Assembly: GCA_947561395.2 (NCBI GenBank)
Contig: OX387183.1
Span: 6,567,883-6,631,882 of the forward strand
Direction of reading: 5' to 3'
From: Buxus sempervirens
Taxonomy: Eukaryota; Streptophyta; Magnoliopsida; Buxales; Buxaceae
Length of the DNA stretch: 64,000 nt
Every line of letters begins with the position of its first letter. Within the stretch, counting starts at the first letter, position 1. The translations under genes and the position numbers were made by a program. The notes beneath the pieces are model-generated. The model was not told the DNA's origin. It saw only the letters and a program-made list of their open reading frames with translations, and ran no database searches. Positions 43,501 through 58,500 of the stretch are shown here, in pieces.

Positions 43501-46500
43501 CCTAAGAACTGTCAAAAAAATCCATTATTATCTCATAAATGATGACACAAACAGAAAAGAAAATCAAAACCAAGATCAAGAATGTAAAAAATCTGCACAA
43601 CCCAATCAGGCAGACATTGCAATCCTATCAAAACTGTTCAGAAATATACAACAATAAAGGTGCAAAGGAGCCCAAAATTTGGACTAACTAGAAAACTAAA
43701 AGTTATTGCCTCTAAATAAGATTTTTATGTTATTGAATATACATGCAACATATGAGTAAATGGAAGAAGCAGAGAATGATATGTTTATGAAAATGAGCTC
43801 ACAGAATCACTCCCTTTGGAAGGAGGACGAAACTTGATTGGGGGGACAAGAAGCGCCTCTATAAAAAACATCAGGAAACTAGCCTTCTTCCCAGAAATAC
43901 GCAACCTCACTTGTTGAATGTCAGAAATAAGTGAGCAGAGCTCCACCTCATTTTCCCACAAATTCTTTACAATATCTTTCACCTGTGGCAACAAAAAGAG
44001 TTCTGAATGCACACATTTATTGGTTGTATAGATAGAAAGTAGCACTATAAAGATCAGATACATTTTACAAATAGTGGTTTATGAACATATAGTGGTGCAT
44101 GAAACATTGATCACAAACAAAATATAACAGTCCTGAAGCCAACAACACCAAATAAGTATACCTCCGATGGTAAGAGGGGTCCTGCAAAAAACTTTTTCTG
44201 CTTAAAGAATTCACGAGGAGGCAATTTCCTCCCTTTGATTTTATGTGGCTCTATTGCAGATTCCGGCATTCCATCAAAAACAGCTCCAGGTGATTCAGCT
44301 TCATCTGTATCAATAGGCTTTTCCCTGGGAAACAAGTCACCATAATTGTCCTCCCCAGGACCTTGTTCAGCACCATCAGCATAAGGCTTCTCCAGCATGG
44401 CCCCTTTTATAATATTTGCCCTGGTAGCAGCATTTGACATACCACTCTACAACATTGAACCAACAAAAATGTTATGAAAGCAGAGGCAGTTTAGATGGCT
44501 AAACAACTAAAGAGCAGGTTCAGAAGGGGTTTTTTCCCACTGTACAACAGAAAAGTAGAAAATAAATTTGACGACATCATGCAGTTTTAGTAACACGTCA
44601 CTCATACACAAAATCAGGTGATCAGAAATGAAAATTTTAAGACTTTGATCAGTCAAAAATCCAGAAATATTATTTCTCACATGAAGGAATTCATGTTCCT
44701 TTATCGCTGTTTATAATTCCAACACATTTCCACCAAAACCCATGGAACGCTTCTTTTTCACTGGTTTGAAAAATGAAACACGTAAGAAATTAACAATTAC
44801 CACTTTTTCATTTCATCTCATTGAACAATCAAAACTAGTGTTTACAGTATCGCTGGCATGCCAGCTGTAGGATGGCAACACAATAACTGATGGAAAAACC
44901 AATGATTCACATAGTTTCCTCCATGCCAAGTGTAACATGCCGTACACATTTTTTGAGATATAGGTCACCAATTTCCAGCGTAGTATCTCCCACTGTCCAT
45001 TCTCTTCATTTTTCAATCCTGAGTCAAATTTTGAAGAAATTCTTTGAATTTTCTTCCAAAATAAGTAAATCACACTCATTTGTGAGTGATCTCACATCCC
45101 ATGCCAGATCTACAATTGAATTTAGGCTTCTAAATGATTGTTCTTCAGGTGAACGTGTTTTTTTTTCCAATTTTGATGATCCTCAACTTAGAAGAATGAT
45201 TTGATTTTTGGATATTGTATACAACAACTACCGGTACATCCATGGGTTTTTTTTTTTTTTTTTTGACAAAAAAATGAAATTTTCTACTTATTTGGCACCA
45301 AAATTGTTTTTAAAATACATTTATATTAATAAAAATTATTTATCTTATGTACTAGGTATATAAAATGTTTTAAAAAATATAGAATTAAAAGATAATAAAC
45401 TGGTTTAACGCATTATTTTTTAATTAGTTTTTTTTTTGGATCAATAATGGAACATATATATATTAATCAGTAAATAAGGATTATATTATAACTATGATAA
45501 GAGGAAAGAGAGTTACAGGTTCACAAACAGTACACCAAGGACCCCCATCCTATACTTAGATACCCTCTTACAACTTAGCAAAACGATCACAGACCAAAAA
45601 GTCCTCTATAGTATATCTTTCACTAATGGTTGATTCACAATCCAGTTATGAATCACCCTAAAAACCTTCCTTTCTAGGTAATACCACCTCCTCTCTGAGT
45701 CCTTGAAAATCCTGCGGTTTCTTTCCCCCCATAAAACCCACATTGTGCCTTCCGGAGTTGAGTAACTTGAGTTCCAAATCAGGTCCCTGCATGACATGCC
45801 CTTCAACCAACCCCAAGCCTCCAAAGCCTACCAAAAGGTTTCAGGTTGAGTCCAAACCATCTCCATTCTTGCTAGTAACATGTTCCAAAGTCTTGATGCT
45901 CCTGTACAATGCAGTAACAGATGTTCCACTGATTCCTCTTCCTCTTTACACATGATGCACCTGTTAGGAAGCTGCCATCCTCTACTCTTCAAATGGTTTA
46001 TAGTTAGTATTTTGTCTAGGGATGCCGCCCACAAAAAGAATCCCACTTTGCTTGGACTACCAGGTCCCATATCAGTCTAGAGGCCTGAAATTTCAGACCT
46101 GTAGAAACCATTTCTTTGAAAGCTGATCTAACTGAAAACGAGCCCAATTTTTTTATAATCTAAATTCTGGTACCATCCCCTTGACCCACTTGAACTTTGT
46201 CCAGCTCAGACATCAACTCTTCGTATTCATTTACTTCCCAATCTAATAGAAGTCTTCTTAGATCTACGTTCCCACACAACTCCAACCTCATCAATGGACA
46301 TGATTTCGTTCACTAAAGCGTGCTGATTTCTACTTATATTGTACATCCAAGGGAATCTAACACGTACACTTCCCTCTCCACACCATATATCATCCCAGAA
46401 CCAAGTCTTCATGCCATTGCCAACTGAAAATCTGCAGTCTTTTCCCGCCAATCTACCCCATCTTACAATGGGGTCTCCACATGCTTACTACATAAGGGGC

Positions 46501-49500
46501 ATTAAAGCTATTTGGGATCCAACCTCCATGTGATGATCCATATTTCTGGTGAATGACCTTTCTCCACAAATTGTCCTGCTCACTTCCATATCTCCATAAC
46601 CATTTCTGATAGAAAGCATTGTTGGTTAATTCCATGGGTCTAAGGCCTAGGCCACCCTCTTCCTTCAGCCTACATACACTCTCCCACCTTACCAAATGAT
46701 ACTTTGCTTCTCCTCCTGGTCCCTCCCATAAAAACTTTCTTTGTATCTGCTCTAACTTCTTAGCAATAGAAGTAGGGAGCTTCAAAATGGCCATGTAGAA
46801 AGCTGGAAAGCTCGCTAGTACACTTTTCACCATAGTCAGTTTTCCTTCTTTGGATAGTATACAGCACTTCCACAAAGCCAGTTTCTTCTCCATTCTTTCT
46901 ACCATTGGATTCCAAACATAAGCCATCTTATACCCAGCACCCAGGGGCATCCCTAGGTAAGTTGTGGGAAGTTTACTTACCTTGCAAGTTGCAGCCAACC
47001 ACTCGACAAGAAATCAATATTCTCCACTTCTCCAATTTCAAACATCTCACTTTTTGCCAAGTTTACTTTCTGTCCTGAACAAGCTTGAAAGCAAAGGAGA
47101 ATACCTTTTAGCCAAAACGTTTGTTGTTGAGTAGGCTCACAAAAGGTCAATATGTCATCAGCAAATAGTTAAGTGACTTATCGAGATGGAACCCCCAAAC
47201 GAAACTCCTTCCATCTTGCCGATCTCCGAAGCTTTTGAGATCATACAACTAAATGATTCCATCACGATTGTGAATAGGAGAGGGGACAGAGGATCCCCTT
47301 GACGAATCCCTTTCTGATTTTGAAAGAACCCTGGCACCGACCCATTTACTAGCACCGATAGTCTAACACTTGAGACACAAAAGAGAATCCAGCTCCTCCA
47401 CTTCTCACTAAAGCCCATCTTTTTGAGCATATACATCAGAAAATTCCAACTTACTTTGTCATATGCCTTTTGGAGATCAAGTTTGCACATGATCTTGCTC
47501 CTTCGGCCCCGGGTGAATGAGTCAATGCACTCACTTGCAATCAATACTAAATCATGTAGTTGCCTTCCCCCCGTAAAAGCTCCTTGATTTTGAGAGATCA
47601 AACCCTTTAGCACCACCCTCAACCTGTTAGCCAATAATTTTTTTTTTTATGACTAATAATGATAATTTCGCTAATATTTTATATACACTACTCACTAAGC
47701 TGATCGGTCTGAAGTCCTTTATGTTACAAGTGTCTTCCTTCTTTGGGATCAACACTAAGAAAGTGGCGTTAATGCTCTTTTCGAAGCTTCCACTCACATG
47801 AAATCCTTCAATAGTCGCCATAAGATCCCTCTTCACATCACTCCAGCATGCTTTGAAGAACTTCAAGGTGAATCCATCTGGCCCTAGGGCCTTGTCACCA
47901 TTTAGGATATCAACCACCCCTTTTACTTCCTCTTTCAAGAAGAGATGTTCCAGCCTTTATCTTTCCTCTCTTGATAGTATGTTAAAGTGTTAAACTCCAA
48001 CTGTCTATTATTGGTCTGAACCTTTGTTCCTCCCTATAAAGATCAGAAAAATAATTTGTAATCTTTGCTCTAATGTTATCCTCTCCTTCATACAGCTGCC
48101 TTTCGATTTCAAATTTGTTTATTGAATTGGTCCGGCATCTTGCATTCGCCATACTATGGAAAAACCTCGTATTCTTATCTCCTTCTTCCAGCCATAGTGG
48201 AATCAAGAAAGATATATTAAAAGATTGATTGCATCCCATGAGAAGTGGGACACAATCTAACTCCCCCACACCTCCAACAATCTAGCCATCCTCAAACATC
48301 ATACCAATCTAACTCCCTCGCGTCCCTATTATTCATCCATCGATTCCAGATGTTAGAGTTTGGAATCCTGATCCCTATGGTGTTCTTTCATGTAAGTCTT
48401 GGGTTTTACATTTCGAAAACATGGATCACTCTCTTATTCCTTGCTTCCTCACATCCATCTTGTGGTCAGCCAAAATCCCCTTCAAGGTCAAAGCTTTTTC
48501 ATGGACCGCCTTTTTGAATAGGATCAATACTTCAAATTCCAGACATCTGTCAGCGCTATCGAAAATCCTTAGCTATTTCGCCACAATTTTGTAGGCTTTG
48601 TATGAGGGATGGGGAGACAATGGACCATCTATTTATGCAATACGATTTTGTAGGCTTTATTTGGAGAAGGTTGTTGTCTTTAGCTGTGGTATAGTGGGTA
48701 TTACCAAGAACTCTATGTGAAATGGCTAAACAGTGGAATTTTACACATATGTCAAAACAGGGAAGAAGGCTTTATTCAGGGGCTTTCTCCGCTTCTATTT
48801 GGTTAGTGTGGCTTAATCGGAATAGGAGAATCTTTGAGGATACGTGCAAAGGAAAAGGGCAATCCTAGACGCTGTCAATCTCTCCAAATATATATGGATT
48901 AGGGGTGGAAGAGGTTGTAAGAAACCGGGAAGTTATATTTTAATTAGTTTCTTATTAACCATATTAATATCAAATGACTTAAAAATAATAAAATAAAAAT
49001 CTAAAAACTGAAAAATTTTAAAAATTATGTATAAATAATAACAGGATCTTTGAGAATAAGGAAAGATCTCGGGATGCTCTTTTCAAATACTCTCTTAATT
49101 TTATCCTTTATTGGGCGTCTGCTGTGGAATCTTGTAAGGGATTGAAATGTCATGATGTATTAATGTACAAGGATTTCAATGACTTGTAAAGGATGGGGAG
49201 GGAATGAGGATTATGTACACCTTTGGTGTACAGCATTGTATCCTGTTTTCAGCTTCTTTTTAATATAATTCTTCATTACCGATCAAAAATATATGCTCGC
49301 TTTCAAAAATTACAATGGCCATTATAAGGGACATTATTCAATTTTTAAATAAGAAATGGTAAAATAAATTTAAAGAACTTGAAAATATTTAAAAAAAATT
49401 TTAATTATATAAAAACCAAAAAATTATAGAAGATATATGCTTAATTTGAAAATCACAATGACAATTACATGGATATATTAATATAAGCTTCAAGTCTGAA

Positions 49501-52500
49501 ATCTATAAAATAGTTCTAAAATATAAAAAACCAGAAAAAACAGATGCAAAAGCATATGTTTACATAAATTTGCGTTCTAATAGTTGTTTATTACCTATTT
49601 ATTCCAGTTGAGAGATAATGTTTACTTTTGTTGGTATGGTTTGTGCTAGTGGTAGAAGGCTATATATTGGGTGGAGTCATGGGACATCTTATGAAAGGAA
49701 CAAGCTCAAGCCTCTCCATAACTACTATCATCAAATTATCAGAGGTGGAGGTGTATCCTGACTAAAACAGCATTTGGCCCACAACTATAAAATGTAACCA
49801 AATGCTTCTAAACGACATTATCAGCATAAAGGAAATGGAAAGGGGAACATGAATGGAACCTAGGAGGATTCTATTTTTGAGAGTTTTGGGTCACTGGATG
49901 CTAGACATAAACAGTATGGAGGATATCAACACCCTAACACTGGGGATACAGCAGGATAGGAGGCACCAAGATAGGAAATTATGAAAAAGGACTTACACGA
50001 GAAAAAACATGACGAAGAGGGGGACCAAAAAACCTTATCAGGAATTGAAGAATCAAGGAACACATCTTCTAGGGTATCTAATAATGAAGCTTACTCATCC
50101 ATATCAACAGATCAGTGGTTTCTCTTGAGGGGTAGATTCCAGGATAAACCAGATGGGGAGCAAGATAGGACATCCGCCACATGAGCATCAGCATGAAGAA
50201 CCAAAGAGAATAGGCATGGAACTTGAGCCAAAAGCCATGCCAAAAATGGAAGATCAGCCAGAGTACACACAATCGGATACGAGGTTAAAAAGAAGATGCC
50301 GATCTCATAACAGCTTTCCACGAGCAAGTTACTGACTATGAGTGTATAAGATCATTGCGCAACTTTGATATATTAAGACGTTGTATGAATGGTACTTTGG
50401 ATACTCAAACATCAGATATAAATGACAAACACATAATTTTACCTTGAATATGACTTAATTGTTCTACCAATTGTCTCATGAGTGGCAAAGCTAGCTATAA
50501 CAACTATGCATTCTACTGCTTATGTTTTGGAGGCTTTGACTATGGCATATAATAAAATAAAAAAAGAAATTAAGGAAAGATTTCAAAAAACTTTCTTGGT
50601 TCAATAATTATCAACTTACTACTCATCCAAAAAAATACTTATTAACTTACGTATTTGATATAAAATAATATCACAGGGAAGAAGAAGAAGCTTGCGGCCT
50701 TCCATCATAGTTTATTATTTTTCTCTCTTCATAGTCACAGTTTTTACTTTAACACTTCTAACTCCTTTGCTTCATTAGTTTTTGCAATTTCTCCTTTATC
50801 TTAACACCTCTCTTCATAATTTTTTTGTTTTTGCTAAGTAACAACTCTCTTCGTAATTCTTTCCAACTTTGCAGTTGCTGTTTTCAAGCTTAGACAGCTA
50901 GCTGTCTCTTCCCAATGCTGAAGTTAGGTTTTGCATCATATTAGAGTCATCAGACACTGTAAATATAGCAGAAGTGTCGTCAAAGATCCAATCTTGGAAA
51001 GTGAATGTGACAGGCCGCCGCAAATTACGTTCACTAGTAAAACACCTAAGAAGCAACAGGTCCATCCCCAAAAATTTCCTGATGTTACCTTATTTTTTAG
51101 TATGAGTAATGAATAGTTTGTATTGATATATGGAATTTACAAGGGACACGTACACATACTGAAGGGACCACACAACCAAACCCACCCTCTCGCAGATGAA
51201 GAACGCACAAATAAGCCCCTACACCCAGCCAACAAATATCTCAAGTCAATATAATAACTCAGAAAAGATTTCTACCTCACTAAACTCCCCCACTGGTGGC
51301 CCACAAAACAGTACAGCTTTCGAGGTCCCCAATTTGGCTAACTGCTCTATATGAGGCTGAACAAGACATTCAAACCCCGCAAAGGACCTAGCTCTACTAA
51401 TTAGGTGGGAAAGCCTCCAAGGGCCCTAGCCTTCTATCCCCATCCACCTTATAATATTGGCAGCATCATCTTCAACCATGCACTTGCTAAATCCCTTCCG
51501 CCGCACCTTGGACAATCCAGTAAATAAAGCTAATTGCTCTGCCCGTGAGGGATCACCCCTCCCCACCAGGCCACAAAATAGAAGAGCCAGCCCCCAGGTG
51601 ATCCCAAATCACACCTCCAGTATCAGAAGGTCAAGGTTACCTAACAAGCACTGGTCAAACTTGACCTTCACAGCACCCATCAAGTCAAGTATGAGCACCC
51701 GTCAATTACTCGACTGTTTTGACAACACCTTTTTTGCTACATGATTACCTTTTGCAACATTTTGAGTTACTTGAGAGTTACCAATCTATTAAATATTTCA
51801 TCAAGTTTCATTATAAATTTCCCCATTTTTCCCACTGTTCACATATTTTCTGATTTTTTACTTCCCTGTCTTGCAGATGTGATGTTTCTCACAGTATCAA
51901 CATTTAAAACCTCTCCACTGGATATCAAGTCAAGAATATAAAAATTATTACATGCTATCTCGAATACAAGTAAGAAATGAAGCCAAATTAGCATGGCCTC
52001 GTCACAATAACCAAAATAATGCTAATATATTGCACATTCTTGTGCATATCTCAGAATATTCATCTGGCCAAGAAATTTCTTCTTCACTACATATTTCACT
52101 CTCTCCTGGAGCCCACACTTTGTGTTTGAATAGATAGTTATAGCCTAAGCATTCATATTATTTACAAGGGCCAGTGGAAGTGCTGTGCTGTACATTGGCT
52201 ATAATCTTAAAAAATTGACATGAAGAAGTAACGAGTTAAAATCAAACTCAAATATACCACATGCCTGAGTTCACACCGGAAGAGGACAACAAAAGAAATT
52301 TCAAGATATAAACAAAGGAAGCCAGATCATTAACATCAGAATCTAGCAGCCATCAAGATTGCTATGGACCCCCCTAGACCTAAGTCTGTACTGACTATCT
52401 CTACAAAAGTCCACAAAATGAAAGACAAAGTCAACAAGGAATGCCATAGTGCAATTCCAGGAAACAAAGTACAATGCTAACATGAACAAATTACTATCTA

Positions 52501-55500
52501 CCAGAGCTTGATCCATATTTGCTTTAAATGTCTTAACAACAATTCGTTGAATTCCAAAATTTACATAACCACTTCCACTGCAAAACTATGTTCTTCACAA
52601 ACACCCATCTGCCATTAAATGTGGAAAATCTTTTGAACATTCTTGGGCGACGTATAGATATCAACAACATTATTTATCTGGCATGCTAGTCCCTTTGAAT
52701 TTAAAAGAGAATGAACTAAAAATCATTTCAACATAGGAATAAAATTCAGAATGAACAAAAGTAAATTTGAAAATAGAATATAATCAAGCAATTCATGACC
52801 AAATGCAGGACAGAACATGCAACATGTACATGTTAAATTGAAGCAATTAAGGACCATATTAAATAATGAACAAGCACCATATACATGAAATTTACACATT
52901 ATAACATGTGAAGAGCAATAGATTGCCATCCAATTATATAAATGTGCATATCTAGTAAACAGAGACCAGAACAGAATTGAAAAGCACAATGGTTGTATGA
53001 TTAGAGTGTTTTTTGTCTACAGATCGTTAATGTTAAAGAGGCATACGCAAATTACCAACATTGAAGTTCTGCCACAGCAAACAATTACATACCATGTGAA
53101 ACCACCCATAAGTAGGACAAGTGATCTTCGGGTTTTTTGCCTTGCAGTTCTGGCACTCCGTACGCTTTTCCTTCATAAATTCGCTTAATACAGACATTGC
53201 TTCAGTATATTGAAGGGAGGTCCATCTGTGCTGCTCCAAATGCTTTGAGTCAAATTTTTCCTCAGAATACCATGACTGACCAAGTAAAGCCAAATCTAAC
53301 AATTTGGCCCCAGCTATGTCACCCTTGATAATGAGGACCAGCTGAGTAACACACCTCTGAACCTAAAATATGATTCACAGAAATTTTACAGTTGTTACAG
53401 AATCATCAAAATAAGGAAATAAAGTATATTAGCATCACATATAAACAAGAAAAATAAGTGCTTAAAAAAGTCAAAAACTAAGACAATAACCATCAAAATT
53501 TTGCCAAAGTTACACTACCCGTTTTCTATTTGCTCTGAAATGATGACAAAAGAAACAAGTCCTTTGTAGAAGATTAAAAAGAATCTTGAATATCAGGGGG
53601 TTGTAAAGTGGTGAAATAAGGTCAATGTGACCGCAATGCCCCGGGCAATGAAACGAGCGTTGGCCACACGACTTACAACTGCATAGGAATAAAGATTCAA
53701 CAGTGGGAACCCCAAGAAATGTAAACCAGATCTAAAAGTAATTTCATATACATATGGAAAGAATTATTAGAAACTGATTGCAGCAATCACGCTAGCAGAG
53801 CAGAGCAACATCTGTCATGAAAATCAACCTGAGTCTCAGTAAAAAGCCAATTATTTAATTTGAAAGTCAGAAATTTACACAAAAATAAAAGGGCACAGCA
53901 TTTTGTTCATGGTCAACCTCCTTAAAATAAAAAGATTTGAGTGTAACACCCTAATATTTCGTAAGGGCAGAACAGTAACTTCCTAATTAAACCTAGGTCT
54001 AATTAATTATAACTGATGGAGATTTATTATGATTTAAGCCTAATCTAAATTGGGTTAGACCATGCCAATCAAATTGATGGGTTACGTTAACTCAAATAGG
54101 CCATAGGTTCATTTAAATAGGTTAATAAGTTGCCTAAAGCCATATTAGTAACTTAATTTTTTAAATTTTAAATATAAATACTTGTTAAACCTAAAATTTA
54201 AATGGTTTGACTTTGTTGAAGAGTTTTGGACGAGAGAAACATTGGAGAGAGAGATTTGGACATGTGGAGCTTAAAGGAGAAGAAGAAAAGAGAGATCTTT
54301 GGTGATTTCGGTGAATTCAAGGGATTACAAGCTTGTTCCAAGGATTTTTAGCGAATTAGTTAGGTCTACAAATTTCTCTCCAATGACAGCTTTGACATGT
54401 AGGATTGCACATTTGATTCATGCTTTGGTTGGGTAATATGATCATGTATAGTTCTTTCTCATTGTATGAACATGTATGATGTGTTTCCATGATTTAAAGA
54501 ATGGTTTCTATGGTTTGAATGTATGATTTTGTGAATTCTTATGAGAGGTTGTGTGGAATTTATTGGGATATGTTTCTGAAACATAATTAAATTTGTATCA
54601 GAGATTATTAGGGAGTAGCATGGATTTTGCATCTCATCCCCATATGATGTTATTTCTATTGGATAGATTGTACCATATCTTTTACGCTATATTCTGTGGT
54701 GCATGGTGAGGAGGTTCTTGGATAGATGTGTTGAACCTTTTATTTATTTGTAGCCATACATGTGGTCCCCATCACATGGATCCATGTGCTTGTATTATCC
54801 TTTTCTCCAAGTTTTGTATAATAATCTTCATTATTCATTAGAAAAAAAAACAAAACATAATTACATTTTTTAGATGTGTAGGACATGAGAAAAGTTGAGG
54901 TAAACATATTAGGTTAGGTGAAAAAGAGTAAAACTAGGGAATATAGATATTTTGGTGAACAAGAACAAATTAAGATTGAGTTTAATGCGATTTTAATCAT
55001 GAAAATTGGTGAAAAATAATGTTGGAAAACACTATTCAAGGCAACGATTGTTCGCCAATTTCATCAATTAATCGCGAGAAGCTAATCGCAGGTGGTCGAT
55101 TAATCGCGAGAGTTTAGGGTATGGACTTACTACTTCGGCGTGACCTTGGTGTTGATATGGTCTACATAGTATAAAATAGTTTAGATAGGGATTTGCTTTG
55201 ATGTAGAGATTATGTTTAGGGATTTATTTTATGTTATGGATTATTACATAGGGTTATTGGATGGTACCAGTTATTTGATAGGTTATTTCTATTTGTTTCA
55301 TGTGCACTCTAATGTTGTTTCCTTAATATATGTGGATTTTAGTCTCATATGTGCAAGGTCTTGGCAAAGTTCTTGTATTTTCCTTTGGAATTTATTTAAG
55401 TGGATGTTTATATAACTTTGCACTTGATAGTTAGGTTTATCTATTTAAGTTTCTATATCAAGATGTATAGGGATTGTAGTCACATTCTAATATCCCTACT

Positions 55501-58500
55501 ACCCCATAACCATTATATTATATTAGTTTTATTACTAATATACAGATACTTATATAGTTTGGAACAAGGCTTTACATTGAAAATCAAACTACGTGTTGCA
55601 TAATAAACCAAAGAAGATGGACTGCCATTTTATACAAGATAAACACGGCGGATCTAATCCAAAGAAGATGGAAAGGGATCGTCTTATCCCCGCATGTTTG
55701 CTTCATGTGTATGCATTATGGAGAGAGCATTGATCACCTTTTTCTCCATTGTCAGTTCGCCGGCACTATGTAGATGCGGTTGTTTGAGATGATCGGAGTT
55801 TCTTGGGTGTTACTAGATGCTTTTGAGGCATAGATTATTCAGTAGCGAGTTACAGGCCTAGGTATGAGGGGCAAATTGTTATACCACATGTTATTCCATG
55901 CAGTTGTCTGGTTCATTTGGTTGGAGCGTAATAGTAGGATCTTTAGGGATATCAGGGCACCGTTGGACCGGGTGTTTGATTCTATGTTGATTGCTATGGC
56001 ATCATGGGCTTCGGTTCTCCCAGAATTCCAGGGGTTATGGCTTACAGAGATTGTGAAGGATTGGAAAGAGTTTTGTTTTTTGTCTCTCATTGTGGAGGAT
56101 GGCACAACTAGAGGGATGAGCCCAGTTATGTCCTACAAGATTACATGTTCGAGAGTGCGAGGGGTTGGTGGTCTAAAGCTGAACGGCTTGTTCAGCTTGG
56201 ATTTTGGAGTTTCGTATGGTGTTACCTATGGTTATGTTATGTACAGTGGCTCGTCAGTGTTTTGAGTGTCGGGCAAATTGGGGGATTATGAGGCCTCTGA
56301 AGAGTGGTCTTTTTGTTTACACTTGTATACTCCATACTCTATACTTTTACCTTACCATATAATATATATATACACACTTCATTATTTATCAAAAATAAAT
56401 AAATAAACTAACTTCTTGCTCTTGGGGATTAAAAATTGAGAGACACGAAAAAAAGTTGATATATGAACTTTCCAATAGAGCATATTTTCTACAGCTTCTG
56501 CATTGTACTTCCCATTCAATTTAGTACTTCCGCAGTCAATATGGCTCCCAAGAAAACAAAAAGACAACAATCAAGATAAGAATATTTTCTCCTGTGTGTT
56601 TGAAAAGAAGAAAAATAAAAGAATAGAAATTCTTGAATTGGACACTGAACTCAATAGTCCACGAAAAATCGTTTCCTTATCCTCAAATCTTTGAAGAACA
56701 AATATGAGTAGCAAAGGTAAAGTTTAAAGTCTGGCAAAGGTTATAGCGGTGACAAGAGGTTTGTACGGCATGGTGGTGCTTGAAGGTGGTAGTGATGTGA
56801 AGGAGGTGGGCATCATGACAAGTGAAACTGTGGATGATAAGGTGGCATAATTGAAGAATTTAGCAGGCATGGTGAGTTATAGATAATGAGCATTAAGGAT
56901 ATCAAGAGTGGCAAAAGTGGTTGAGGATGTGGGTGCAACATGCAGTAAATACGGTTCTAACAACAATTGATAGGAGTAACAAAATTCAAGTTTTAAATTT
57001 GACATAATTGCGTTGAAATTTTCGGTTTGGTTTTCTCCTGGATAAAATACCTCCAAGCTTATTAACTTACATCATACTAGCAATATAGCCCAAAATATAG
57101 CCAGTATCCCAATAATATGGCCCATGTTGGCAATATTACCACCAGTTTTGAGCTCTAAGTCCCAATCTACATCTAACATCAAATTATGTTTCTATAGTTC
57201 TCAAGATATAACTTTCTAACTCAGTTACAAGCACGCCATTCCAAAGATCTAACAAGAATCGCATAGGATTTTTTAACATTTAAGCACCAAATTCTTTGAG
57301 TTGCATTACACAATATGTTTTGATTTAGTCCACATTTTTGCATAAATCTAGCTAACTTAGACTGAAAACGCATCTTGATGCATCATCAATGAATCTATAT
57401 CTACCTGAAATAATTTTTTAATAATTTATAAGTGATGAATGCTGAAAATTTTCGAAAACATGTATTTTTTGGTTTTTACTTAGTTATTAATGAAATCACG
57501 CAGCGGCTTTATATATAATAGAGAGACACCCATGTGCAAATAGGTGTCATCTTTTTCCTCCCTTTTTTCGGTTGGGGTCATATGACTATTAGTTCCACTT
57601 TATATGACAAAAATATTAAAAATATAGATACCTGTGGAAAAAAAATTTACAGCATACGAAACAAATAGGCAATTTATCTTATGCTTTAATAAAACAACTA
57701 CGCAGTGGGAGGTTTTTTCTTATCTTTGCACTTCTTATTCTCTTCTTTTGAATGAAATTTCGTCAATTATCAAAATAAATAAATAAATAAAAACAACTAT
57801 GCTATTTTGGTCAATTATCATGTGATTACCTACAAAGAAAATATATGATTAATTTTTTGTAATTAAATTCTTAAGTAATATCCATTGTGTAATCTTATGT
57901 TAGTAACGACATACAATGGTGCTTACAGACCTTTTTTCAGTAGTTTCAACTATTAAAGATACTAAAAATAGAAATTTTAAAAAAAAATAAAATTCTTATC
58001 AGTATTCTTATGTTGCTTTTTTCTTGTTTCTCATTTTTTCATGAGTTCAAATTTTTAAATCTTGATCAAGGTCCGAAATGCCAATTGCACATGCCACCCG
58101 AGCCTTGTCATGCCATTTTTTCTAAATTTCGCAAGAACATCAGTTGTTCCACTACATTTTTCATGACATCATGTCAAGAAATTCAGAACAATCCAAAAAA
58201 AAAAATAAAACTTAAAAAAAAGCCTGAAATCGCTTCAAATTTTATTATATAGCATTTACCACCCTTCTATCAAGTCATATGTAAACATCTGAATCAAATT
58301 TGTTGAAATTTCACCAATGAAAGCTGCTTTACCTTTATGAATTTATTGCTAAATGTCATTTTATATCATGAAAAGAATTTTCAAAAATCCAATTTAGAGA
58401 AAGAGATAAGTATGAAATGGGAATAATAATGATTCAACTTATATAAGGACAAGTCACAAAATTTATAAAGTTTTTGATAAGGGTAAAGTGTCATTTAACT

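Noticed and set aside
52723-52989. Minus-strand Cys/Phe-rich 88-codon ORF in intron 4
   Set aside because: No domain, no splice signals, composition of random AT-rich intron.
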